This document shows, one piece after another, positions 1 to 8,872 of a stretch of DNA of 64,000 nt. Within the stretch, counting starts at the first letter, position 1. Each line of letters begins with the position of its first letter. The stretch is from Selaginella moellendorffii (taxonomy: Eukaryota > Streptophyta > Lycopodiopsida > Selaginellales > Selaginellaceae). Made by a program: the position numbers and the translations under genes. Location: positions 1,180,165 through 1,244,164 of the forward strand of contig NW_003314263.1 of NCBI RefSeq assembly GCF_000143415.4, read 5' to 3'. The notes beneath the pieces are model-generated. The model had not been told where the DNA came from. It ran no database searches and saw only the letters and a program-made list of their open reading frames with translations.

Positions 1-585
1 CGCGCCGGCCCGGATGATCTTCTCGATCAGCCGAGTAGCCCCCGAGAGCTCCTCCTGCGTGCTTAGAAACCACACCGAGTCGAGCGCGATGCAAAGCCCA
101 TCGTTGAGCCGCTGCGTGTCGGCGCGCTGGATGTAACTCTCGGCCAGATCCCAGCTGTGAGCGCTCACCGCCTGCTGGAAGCTCCGGCCGAGCTCCACTC
201 GCTCGCGCTTGTGGACTCTCCGTCCTCTATCCTGTTCTTCCACAGCCTCTTCTTCTACTTGTTCGTCCTCGTCCTGGTAGAGCTGCGCGCTACACCGGCT
301 GCAAGTCCCTCGATCCTGTCCAGAGCTGCTGCTAGCACTAGAGATCTTCCGCTTCTCGGGGCTTCTCACGAGAGGAAGAACGTCTCCCGCATTCTCTCCT
401 TGCGGGTTTCCTCCGCCATGAAAGACGTGGGAGTGAGAAGCTTGGTGGTGGTGATAGACTTGATGGTGGTGGTGGTGGTGATCGTGGCCAAGTTGGTCGC
501 TGGAACCCGGCTCCAAATCCATGGAGACCACCTCCACCGATTCCAATTCCTCCTGGCTACACCCATCCGAGCCTGCCCTCTTCAT
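1..585 (-). CDS. SKIP35: SKIP35-like ankyrin-repeat protein, N-terminal part (cut by the window edge)
   Basis: The minus strand is open from an ATG at 585 to the window edge, about 195 codons; an in-frame TAG lies about 50 nt upstream of the ATG, which fixes the start. The first about 120 residues are low complexity (a His-rich run, Ser-rich and acidic stretches). Then comes a well-conserved block with ERVELGRSFQQAV, WDLAESYI, ADTQRLNDGLCIALDSVWFL and IEKII, which matches from memory the region ahead of the ankyrin repeats in Arabidopsis SKIP35, an SKP1-interacting protein thought to work with SCF ubiquitin ligases. The ankyrin repeats would lie beyond position 1. No intron is seen in this part. 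The assignment is strong for the family; function is inferred from the Arabidopsis name only. Confidence 0.85.
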   Translation of the reverse strand, partial: MKRAGSDGCSQEELESVEVVSMDLEPGSSDQLGHDHHHHHHQVYHHHQASHSHVFHGGGNPQGENAGDVLPLVRSPEKRKISSASSSSGQDRGTCSRCSAQLYQDEDEQVEEEAVEEQDRGRRVHKRERVELGRSFQQAVSAHSWDLAESYIQRADTQRLNDGLCIALDSVWFLSTQEELSGATRLIEKIIRAGA

Positions 586-1161
586 CTCCAAGGATGGAGT
601 CTTTCACCTTCCACTCTCTGGAAAACTGATACCCTAGCTACTCCTCGATTCGTCCTGTCTACAAACTCACATAGTTCCAGCCGAGTGTGATCTTCGCGAA
701 TTTCATGACCCCGAGCTCTGGATTTGGAGACAAAAAAGAGAGTGCTCATCAGGAACCAAGAGAAAGTATTTAAGAGAAAAAGAAGGAATGGAAATCGAAG
801 AACACTACCTTTGTAGATAGATCGCTCCTCCAGCCCTCCAGGGAGAGAGTGAGAATGGAGCCCTTTTGCTCGATGGAGAGAGATACGCGACTGTAGCGCG
901 AGCGCTACCTAGGCATTTTGGATTTTCTCAGTTATGGGGATTGAGCTACTTGGACAGCCATACCGTACCGGTACGGCGGGCATAGAATATGTGGGATATA
1001 TGCCCAGAATGGGCATATGCGCCACCTTTTGGGAGGCTCGCAACTATGGTGTTTTATTACTTCCTGGAACGAGCAAGAGAGCGGGCCTGTGAAAACGAAA
1101 GGCTTTTTGATTTCACTTATCTCTTTCGATTTGTACTGCTATCGAGCGAGTCGCTGGATCA
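586..1161. other. Intergenic region with palindromes
   Basis: This holds the 5' leader and promoter of the SKIP35-like gene and the 3' flank of the next minus-strand gene. No coding signal is seen. It contains a perfect 14-bp palindrome at 963-976 (CCGTACCGGTACGG) and a short hairpin at 998-1018 with 8-bp arms ATATGCCC/GGGCATAT. Confidence 0.5.
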
Positions 1162-2114
1162 TCACTTTGGCCGGCGACGATCCGGATAGAAGATGTCGTC
1201 CAGGCCCGTCTTGATGGATCCGGCCACTCTTGACAAGTTGTGCCCAACGGCTGTTGCTATCAATCCCGCGGTTCGGAAAAACCTGCGAGGAAAAAGAGAA
1301 GTTTTGCCGATCGAAACGAGAAGAGCAAAGATCCAGTGCTAACCTCGTCGCAAATTCATCGCTCCGAGTTGGTCCAGCAATTTGAGGACGGTGGCTGGGA
1401 GGAGGAGGGGGAGGAGTCTGTGGTACTGCTACACGAGGACCTGTGACAACAACAGAAGAAAAACGCAAGAATCAGTCTCTCAGCACGAAACGTTTCTCCT
1501 TTCCTGACCTTCTTCGTGAGCATCGGCTTGGTCCGAAAGTTGGCCTGGCATTTGTCCAGGAACTGTTTGATGAGCATGCTGTGGAGCTTTTCTGGGATCC
1601 AAGAGTTGCATCTATGGCACAAGAACTCGCGAGGAAGAGAAACAAGAACAAAGCGAAACAAAACTCACCTCAATTCCCAGGCAAGCAGGCAATTCAACCC
1701 GTCTATCCTGGCCAGCTCCAGAAGGAGTGCTTTGCTTGTACACGGAGTATCCAAGGCACGCGTACTTAAACTCGAAGAGTCTCTTCTCATCGTTGAGCGC
1801 TTCTAAGTGAGGATTATTTCCCTTGTAAGCTGGGAGAACAAAACAAGGAGGAAGAAAAACACAGGAGGAGATAAGTCGCTAGAAATAAGCTCTCACTCAC
1901 CTTGCTTCTCGGAGCGCGACAACCCCACACAGAGTGGATTCCGGCCATTCTCCTTGCGATAGCTCGAGTGATACAAGCATCCAGTGCAGCTTTTCCCGCT
2001 CCTAATCACCGCCGGGCGATCGATTGGCCTGTCCAGAGAAGAGGATGTAGACGAAGCGCTGTTGCTATTGCTATTGGTGCTAGTGCTGCTCTCGGTGTCC
2101 TCATCCCTCATCAT
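1162..2114 (-). CDS. Plant protein of unknown function, DUF8204 type, five exons
   Basis: The gene is scattered over short open frames and appears only when exons are joined: 1901-2114, 1669-1802, 1487-1625, 1344-1440 and 1162-1282, all with GT-AG introns (one of about 46 nt with a CTGAT branch site). The product starts with an acidic, Ser-rich leader. It then has a Cys motif region (GKSCTGCLYHSSYRKENGRNP, then LCVGLSR), the block FKYACLGYSVYKQ, LPACLGIEFL, a Pro-rich linker, and a C-terminus DEFATRFFRTAGLIATAVG followed by LDDIFYPDRRRPK. From memory this order matches a plant-specific family labelled DUF8204, with putative metal-binding cysteines. Nothing is known of its role. The exon 3 boundaries are the least certain; ATG 2114 or 2111 could both serve. 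Confidence 0.8.
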
Positions 2115-2750
2115 CTTGCTCGGCGCCCTGGCGAGGGCATACTCCCGATGGATCGATCGCTTACCTCATCCCTACTGCGCTAGCCCGCGCCTCTCGCATT
2201 CCGGGCAAAACAGGAAGACCTAAATTCCGTCGTAGAGGTTCGAACTCCAGTTTGGTTGTGTAATTATCTTAGTCTTTTAGTGCCCTTTGTGAAACATGAG
2301 ACAGAAGATAAAAGCTAGATAGTTGCAGCCTTTGGCATCTTTCTTTGTTGTTAATATCATTGCCTTTGCTTTGATTTTGTGGCTGTGATTGTGAACTTGC
2401 ATTGTGTGATGTGTAGTTTCCATGTGGAACTCTCTAGCAATGCAATGTTGGAGGTGTTTTTCCTCCAGCTAGCAGAAGTTTTAGTAGCTCTAAAGTAAAA
2501 GAAACTGTGAAGAACTAATGCATTGCTACTGTTTTTTACTCTAGACCCTTCAAAAAGTCTATCAACATTATTGTTCCTTTACCAAAAGAAGAAACCATCT
2601 TAAATTATTAACAATACTTATGTCTTATAGAAATACCTAAATATTTAAATATAATATAACTATAGTTTAATAAAAATCAGACATCTGTTAATATGAAACT
2701 GTTTTTAAGACACTAATATAAGATGAGGTTTAATTTTATATTTTCTATCA
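2115..2750. other. Intergenic boundary between GC-rich and AT-rich DNA
   Basis: The first about 110 bases are the leader of the minus-strand DUF8204-type gene. From about 2230 base composition drops sharply to AT-rich and stays so to about 4430. No gene is recognised. Confidence 0.5.
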
Positions 2751-3668
2751 ATGTTTATTTTATTTTTTTATTTTATCATTGTTTTCTCTCAAATAGCCTA
2801 TGCACCTAATGTATTTCATTATGAAGATTATGGAACATCTAATGCTCTTCCAAATACAATAGGGTATTTAAATATTCTGATAAGCCTAACAACATTTATA
2901 GGTCAAACGCTACCATCACATAGAACTACACCAGAACGTTCTTTTTTCCATTCATCTTTTTCGGCTGGTCTTTCAAATGGTGAAGCAGTTACAATTGATA
3001 TGGTATTAGCCATTTTTTCCGCTAGTGTTAATTGTCCAATAAATGATCATGGAATTCGTGAAGTTAATAATGATGCTGTTAGTCATTTATTAATGACCGT
3101 TGCTGGAGAAATATATCATACTGCTAATAACTTAAGAGCATCATATCTTGTAACTGTTATTGTTCAACATGATCTTGGTGTTTTCTCAGTAATTTATAGA
3201 ATACGTAACTATGCACTTTTGGTAACATCTTCTTCTAATATTCATTTGTTTTCTTTTCCTTTTAAATTTTGTGACGTTTTTAAAAGTATACTACTTAGTG
3301 GATATAAAGGGATGCATATATCCACTCGTCGTTCAGGTGAGTTTTTAATACATCTGTATAAAGCGTATGTGTTTATAATACAAGAGGATTGTAATACTGT
3401 TTTATATTATAAAACTATAGTTTTATGGTTTACCGGAACTAATGGATTAAGTTTTGATTGTAAATTAAGATTACAGGAGGATGGAAATCTAGTTCTTTAT
3501 TCTGCATTTGATTCTAAAGCTTTATTTTCAACAGGAACATATTGTAGAAAATTTAAATGTGTTGAACCATCAATACTTGTTCTCCAAATAGATTGTAACC
3601 TTGTTCTTTCTAAAGATGGAAAACCACCTATAAGTGTATGGTCAACTAAAACAACATGCTATTATTAA
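2751..3668 (+). CDS. Secreted orphan-domain protein with C-terminal GNA-type lectin domain (copy 1)
   Basis: An intronless frame of 305 codons. Residues 1-18 form a hydrophobic signal peptide (likely cut after IAYA). Residues about 20-190 are a domain I do not recognise, containing the stretch NNLRASYLVTVIVQHDLG. Residues about 195-305 are a bulb-type (GNA) mannose-binding lectin domain. It has three carbohydrate sites of the form QxDxNxVxY: QEDCNTVLY (211-219) and QEDGNLVLY (242-250) are intact; QIDCNLVLS (279-287) has Tyr replaced by Ser. The product is probably secreted and may bind mannose-type glycans; the N-terminal role is unknown. The gene is strongly AT-rich, unlike the GC-rich neighbours, yet the frame is intact. 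A divergent paralogue lies at 55584-56453. A protein-defence role is possible but only inferred from lectin families. Confidence 0.75.
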   Translation: MFILFFYFIIVFSQIAYAPNVFHYEDYGTSNALPNTIGYLNILISLTTFIGQTLPSHRTTPERSFFHSSFSAGLSNGEAVTIDMVLAIFSASVNCPINDHGIREVNNDAVSHLLMTVAGEIYHTANNLRASYLVTVIVQHDLGVFSVIYRIRNYALLVTSSSNIHLFSFPFKFCDVFKSILLSGYKGMHISTRRSGEFLIHLYKAYVFIIQEDCNTVLYYKTIVLWFTGTNGLSFDCKLRLQEDGNLVLYSAFDSKALFSTGTYCRKFKCVEPSILVLQIDCNLVLSKDGKPPISVWSTKTTCYY

Positions 3669-4438
3669 GTTTGTAAAATCTATATATTACTCTTTTGCTC
3701 TCAACTATATTACAAAGGAGAGATAGTGTTTTAAATTTTAATAAAATTACCTTCTAAATCTTATGGTCATTCAACTTTAAATTATGTGTTTTGCAATCAC
3801 AAAAAGTTTAATTATTGTTTGATAAGGCAATTTCGTAAACACATTGCTCAAGATCACATGGATATGATATTAGTATCACAATGACTTAATAATTTCAATT
3901 TGATATGGAATTGAAACAAATACAATCTTCAAATTTTGCAAGCTTTTGCAAATTATGGTAATCCAATGTTTTTTTGGATGGCATATTTTCTATTATTATT
4001 CTAGCACTAGACTATTTGAATTGAAATTGTAATTAGAGCAGTTATAAATACATAATTTTCAGTGTTTTTAATGGTTATCCTATATACACTGTTGATAATT
4101 CTTAATTCATCCAACTTTGAGGATTGTATAAAAGAAATTGACCAAGGAGCTTGTGGAGAATCTCTAGCAGCTGAGCTTAGTGTATTTATTAGGACTACTC
4201 ACCTTGAGGCTATATTAAATATTTTGAATGGTTTATTTTTGTCTGGTCAGCAAGCTTATATTAGATAGGATATACAAGGATATTCAGGTTTTTCCTAGCT
4301 ATATCAGTAAAATTTTAAAATTAATTTAATAAATAATAATACTTTCAAGAAAAAAATTATTTTTAAATAAATTAATATAAATACTAATAATAATACTTGC
4401 AAAAGTGATATAGTGAATTTACCTAGTTTCTAAATTTG
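3669..4438. other. AT-rich spacer with a retroelement-like repeat and a short frame
   Basis: The stretch about 3835-3892 resembles, in inverted orientation, about 30045-30115 in the transposon-rich region (shared words such as ATCACATGGATATGATAT and ATCACAATGACTT), so it is probably a dispersed repeat. A 68-codon frame at 4062-4268 starts with a hydrophobic stretch but matches nothing I know. Confidence 0.35.
4062..4268 (+). CDS. Small hypothetical protein, doubtful
   Basis: A 68-codon frame in AT-rich DNA. Its N-terminus is hydrophobic (MFLMVILYTLLIILNSS) and could act as a signal peptide; the rest has two cysteines and no recognised motif. It may be chance or a transposon relic. No promoter or splice signal supports it. 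Confidence 0.12.
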   Translation: MFLMVILYTLLIILNSSNFEDCIKEIDQGACGESLAAELSVFIRTTHLEAILNILNGLFLSGQQAYIR

Positions 4439-6697
4439 ATGCTAAGGCTCCACCCGGGTCTCAAGCACGCGATCGATCGACTGGAGGCGGCACAAGCTCC
4501 ATTCCAACGAGATCTCTGTGCCAATCTTCTCCGGGAATGCTGCCGGCTGCGAGCGCTCAACGAAGGCCGGCGTCTCCACGCGCTAATTGCCAGGGCCGGC
4601 CAGACCCAAGACAATCTCCTGGTGAATTCCCTCATCCAGCTCTATGGTTACCATGGATGTCTCCACGAGTCACAATCCCTCTTCCAGAGCCTGCGCAATC
4701 GCAACGTCTTCTCCTGGAACATGATCATCTCGGCCTACATCCACAGCGGCCATCTGTACGAATCACAGAAACTCTTCCACTCGATGGGAGAGAGGAACGT
4801 TTTCAGCTGGAATCTACTAATCAGTGCGTTTATACGCGGCGGGGATACCACCACCGCCGAGAAACTCTTCAACAAAATGCCACAGCGCAGCGTAGTCTCT
4901 TGTAATATAATTCTCGCAGCATATGCCTGGTCTGGGCATTTTTTCCACATTCACGAACTGTTTCTTGCTATGCCCGAGAGGAGCATAGTGTCGTGGAACA
5001 CCATTCTCGATATACACATTACCATCGGAGAAGTGGCCACCGCCAAGCTTGTGTTTGAGAGGCTCCCCAGTTGGGACGTGGTGTCGTGCACCACCATGCT
5101 CGCGGGATTTGCCCAAACCGGGGACTTGGGCACCGCTTGGGCCCTCTTCAAGCGGATCCCCGAGCCCAATGTGGTGTCATGGAACGCGCTACTCGAAGCC
5201 CACGCAGCCAGCGGCGACCTCTGTGGCGCACGGCGGATATTCGACGTGATGCCCGTGCGCTCGATCGTGTCGTGGAACGAGATCCTCCAGCCAAGCGCGG
5301 TGTTGGGCGGGGATCTTGGCTTGGTGCGCGAGATCTTCGGCAGGATCCCGCAGCACAGCATCGTCTCCTGGAACATCTTCCTCCACGCCTGCGCTGCGAA
5401 TTGCCGCTGCCAGTCCGAGTACGAGGAGTTCAAGACAATTGCCGCAGCGGTGCCGGAGGAGGACGTGGTCACGAGCACGCTGGCGATTGCGGCGGCTGCA
5501 AAAGCATGGAATCTGGAAGATGCCGAGGGTATATTTCACTCCATGACATCGCCCAAGAATCTCGTCTGCTGGAACTGCATGCTCCAGGTATATGCCGAAA
5601 CCAGGCATTTGCAGGAATCAGAAGAGTTATTTGACAAGATGCCGGGACACGACACGTTTTCATGGAACACGATGGTGACGGTGTACGCGGAACAAAAGAA
5701 TATACACTCTGCGCAACGGATATTCTCCTCTATGCCGCAACGCAGCCATGTCTCCTGGAACGCTCTGGCTTTCGCGAATGCCCAAGCGGGGCATTTGGAG
5801 GAATCGCGGCGGATATTCGACCTCACCCCCATGACGAACCTCTGCTCGTGGAATGGGATGATGACCGGATACATTGCGAGCCTCGACCTAGATTCCGCGC
5901 GCGCGATCTTCGATGCCTCGCCGGATCGCCCGCTCTGCCTGTGGGCGGCGATGATCCTGGCCTACGCCCAGGACGGCCGATCCAAGCACGCGATCCAGCT
6001 CTTCCGTCTGATGGATCTCGAGGGGACGGAGCCGGATCCGGAAACCCTAGCGGCGATCCTCGACGCGTGCGCGGTGGTCTCGGATCTCCAGGTCGGGAAG
6101 ATCGTGGTGGAGTACCTGGGCGGCGGCGGCGGCGGCGGCGTGGATCTCGTGCTGGGCGGCGCGGTCGTCAACATGTATGCCAAATGCGGCTGCGTGGGCG
6201 ACGCCGAGAGGAGCTTCCTCGCCATGCCCGCGAGGAATTTGATCGCGTGGAACACGATGATCGCGGCCTATGCGCACAGCGGGCGCATCGCGAGCTGCCT
6301 GGCGTCCTTCCAATCCATGCTGCTCGATGGGATCGATCCCGACGGGGTGAGCTTCCTCACGATCCTCAGCGCTTGCAGCCACGCCGGGGCGCTCCAGTCG
6401 GCGATCGAGATCTTCCTCTCGTCCGCCCAGGACCACGGCCTCTCGCCCACGGCGTGGCACTACTGCTGCGTGATTGATCTCCTGGGCAGGGCGGGCAAGC
6501 TGGGCGACGCGGAGGATCTCATCCGGGGCATGCCGTTTAAATCCGACGAGGGCGCGCTGTGGCAATCGTTGCTGAGCTCGTGCCGGAGCCACGGCGACGC
6601 GCAGCGCGGCGCGCTGGCGGCGCGGAGGGCGGCGGCGTTGGAGCCGCGCGAATCGTCCTCATACGTGACGCTGGCCGGCGTTCTCGATGGGAGCTAA
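4439..6697 (+). CDS. Pentatricopeptide repeat (PPR) protein, PLS type with a short E-like end
   Basis: An intronless gene of 752 codons. I choose ATG 4439; reading from 4436 would need a TTG start. The protein is an almost continuous series of PPR helices, many with the PLS-class signature of MPxRxxxSWNxxI (for example NVFSWNMIISAY, SIVSWNTILDIH, HDTFSWNTMVTVY, NLIAWNTMIAAYAHSG) from about residue 55 to 660. The C-terminus resembles the start of an E motif (WQSLLSSCRSHGD) and then stops, with no DYW deaminase. Such proteins bind organellar RNA in a sequence-specific manner, usually for C-to-U editing or RNA stability; this one would need a partner for deamination. A GGC run (about 6120-6140) encodes a Gly tract. 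The start codon sits directly at the edge of the AT-rich island. Confidence 0.94.
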   Translation: MLRLHPGLKHAIDRLEAAQAPFQRDLCANLLRECCRLRALNEGRRLHALIARAGQTQDNLLVNSLIQLYGYHGCLHESQSLFQSLRNRNVFSWNMIISAYIHSGHLYESQKLFHSMGERNVFSWNLLISAFIRGGDTTTAEKLFNKMPQRSVVSCNIILAAYAWSGHFFHIHELFLAMPERSIVSWNTILDIHITIGEVATAKLVFERLPSWDVVSCTTMLAGFAQTGDLGTAWALFKRIPEPNVVSWNALLEAHAASGDLCGARRIFDVMPVRSIVSWNEILQPSAVLGGDLGLVREIFGRIPQHSIVSWNIFLHACAANCRCQSEYEEFKTIAAAVPEEDVVTSTLAIAAAAKAWNLEDAEGIFHSMTSPKNLVCWNCMLQVYAETRHLQESEELFDKMPGHDTFSWNTMVTVYAEQKNIHSAQRIFSSMPQRSHVSWNALAFANAQAGHLEESRRIFDLTPMTNLCSWNGMMTGYIASLDLDSARAIFDASPDRPLCLWAAMILAYAQDGRSKHAIQLFRLMDLEGTEPDPETLAAILDACAVVSDLQVGKIVVEYLGGGGGGGVDLVLGGAVVNMYAKCGCVGDAERSFLAMPARNLIAWNTMIAAYAHSGRIASCLASFQSMLLDGIDPDGVSFLTILSACSHAGALQSAIEIFLSSAQDHGLSPTAWHYCCVIDLLGRAGKLGDAEDLIRGMPFKSDEGALWQSLLSSCRSHGDAQRGALAARRAAALEPRESSSYVTLAGVLDGS

Positions 6698-8872
6698 GAA
6701 GTTAGGGTTTTTATGTGAGGCCTCGTCGAGTTCCTGATTTTACCCTAAAACCACAAGTCAATCTTCCTTTTCCAAGTCTTGGCTCTTGAATTCTTCAAAT
6801 GTAACTATCAGCTGACAGCAACTTTCGACGAAGACAAATCACTTCTCTCCTCGACTGCCTTGAGAAAAAAAATCCAAATCGATGAGCCCTCGTCAACTCT
6901 TTGAAGGCACAGAGAGATAATGTGAGGTATGGAGGACCTCATGCATGCCGTTTTCGATACTTTACAAGGCCAAGGGGTGGCACTCGAACAATTGAGAGAC
7001 TGTCGAATTACAGGTATGCGCCGCAAGGAGGGGCGAAGTCCTGTTTATGTCATGTATTTCAACTGGTATCGACGGGTTTGTTGATGTGAAAGATGGAGCT
7101 CTCGTGGACATGTTGCAGCGGGATCCAAATTGTAAGTTTGCGGCCAGCTTCATGAAAGCACAAATCCGACACCATTTTGCGAAGTGGGAGATCAACATGA
7201 TATCCCCGATGAGTGGGAAAGCTCGGAAGGTTTGCAATTCAATCTATTGCTGGCTTTCGCGAGCGCTGGTGTGCTTAGCGCAGCATGACTTCCCCAGTTT
7301 TGTACACGTATGGGATGCGAGCCGGACCAAGGGGAAGCGTATCTTTGGCGAAAGATCCTCGTTGGCCAAGATGTTGCTTCTTGGGACTGTGACAAGGTAC
7401 TTCCGGTTTTGTGAAGTGGTTTTGATGCTTTCGAGAGCTTTACGAAAGGAAGAGTCCTTGGTCATCAGGAAAGAAAGTCCTTGCGAGAGTCTCGATCGAG
7501 AGATTTAAATCTGTCAATCGCACAAGAAGTTCTAAAATGTCGTCATCGTTCTGTCACAAGCGCGGAACCCACAGTGAGGATAAAATAGACAAGCGCTTTA
7601 GGGCTTTAGGGTTTTATGCGTCTCTTGTGGCGGCGCGCCGCCTTGACGGTGACAAATTAGCCACTTGCATTCTTCCACTCGCAGTGCAGATGGTCAGTCT
7701 CGTCACCCAAATCAAGCGCTCGGGCCGGTCGCGTTCCCATGGGGCTCGATCCAATCGCCCACTGGAACTCGACGAGGCCCCACATTTTTCTTCTTTCTCA
7801 AGAGCCCTAAAAGTGCAAAGAAAAACTCTTCCTTTTACTAGTCTTCGTTTTCTTTTTTCTTGGCTTCGAATGCATGATGTTTGAATCTTAGATGGAATTC
7901 CCCGTAATTTCTAGGCTTCTTCTTCCCGGCTTTCTGGATTTCTGGGTTTGTTCCGAGTGCAAAGAAAACTCTTCCTTTTACTAGTCTTTGTTTTCTTTTT
8001 TCTTGGCTCGCATGATTGAGCATCGACCTGGAGAGTTTGAATCTTAGATCGATGGAGGTCTCCGTAAGTTCTAGGCTTCTTCTTCCCGACTTTCTGGATT
8101 TCTTGTCAAATTTATCAGCTGACAACAGCTTTAGTGGCAAGCGACTGATATAGTGACGCGTGACAAACACTTTGTTCAAAGAAATGGTCCTGCTCGAGGA
8201 TTGAAATTTCTTTGTTTTGTATCCAAATTTTCAAACAAAACCACTTCTGACTTCCACCTTGACAATATGATCTAAGATCGCTTGTAGAAACCAAGTTTCC
8301 AAATCAAATCACTTCTCTCCTAGGATCTAAGATCGCTCGTAGAAACCATTTCCTGGGATTCTCCTTCCACATGATGTGATTAATTTAATACCAAGCTAAC
8401 TAAGCCCACCTCTCAAGCAAAGTTTTGCGTGGCTGGATTTTTGTTGGCAAGTCGGTATTGCTCCACACGATCGTATGTGAAAGGATCTCTTTGTTGACCC
8501 CAATTTCACGTATACAATACGACAGTCAACAATGGAGACCGTAGAAAAAAGTGTCCAGCGCAGATTCAATTCAATGAGGACCGAGTTTAAGAGATGGACA
8601 GGTTTCGACTTATTTGATATCCTGAATGACAAAACACGCCCATCTTGGACTTTATGCTTGTAATCAGAGAGCAAATTTACTATAGAAGTACCAATCGAAG
8701 TGGTAAAGCGTTTGGATCTTAAATACCCCATCTTGGTAAAAGGGTGTGTTTTGTTCTTGGGCTGTGTCGCCGGCGATGATCTTATAGTGGGATTGGACAA
8801 GAAACCATTCTTCTTCTTCCTCCAATTGTTCTTCTTGTTCTTCATCGTTTATAGTGCGTCATTTCCAAGAAA
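6698..8872. other. Intergenic region with tandem duplications
   Basis: No confident gene. A 153-codon frame at 7047-7508 has no recognised motif and may be a decayed coding sequence. A direct tandem duplication is visible: about 7813-7944 and about 7957-8104 share GTGCAAAGAAAA, CTTCCTTTTACTAGTCTT and AGGCTTCTTCTTCCC. A shorter duplication of GATCTAAGATCGCTYGTAGA lies near 8270 and 8325. The last about 200 bases are the promoter and leader of the first LAX gene. Confidence 0.4.
7813..8104. repeat. Two-copy tandem duplication, period about 144 bp
   Basis: Two adjacent diverged copies, about 7813-7944 and 7957-8104, share several exact blocks of 12-20 bases in the same order. It looks like a local duplication; no coding function is seen. 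Confidence 0.7.

Noticed and set aside
157..690. Plus-strand frame of 177 codons at the left edge
   Set aside because: The opposite strand encodes the conserved SKIP35 block in this stretch, so the plus frame is a shadow.
2751..3668. Ribosome-inactivating or pore-forming toxin identity for the N-terminal domain
   Set aside because: Lectin fusions often suggest this, but I see no catalytic motif of such families; the domain is left unassigned.
7047..7508. 153-codon plus-strand frame as a real gene
   Set aside because: No motif, splice signal or family similarity; left as possible decayed sequence only.
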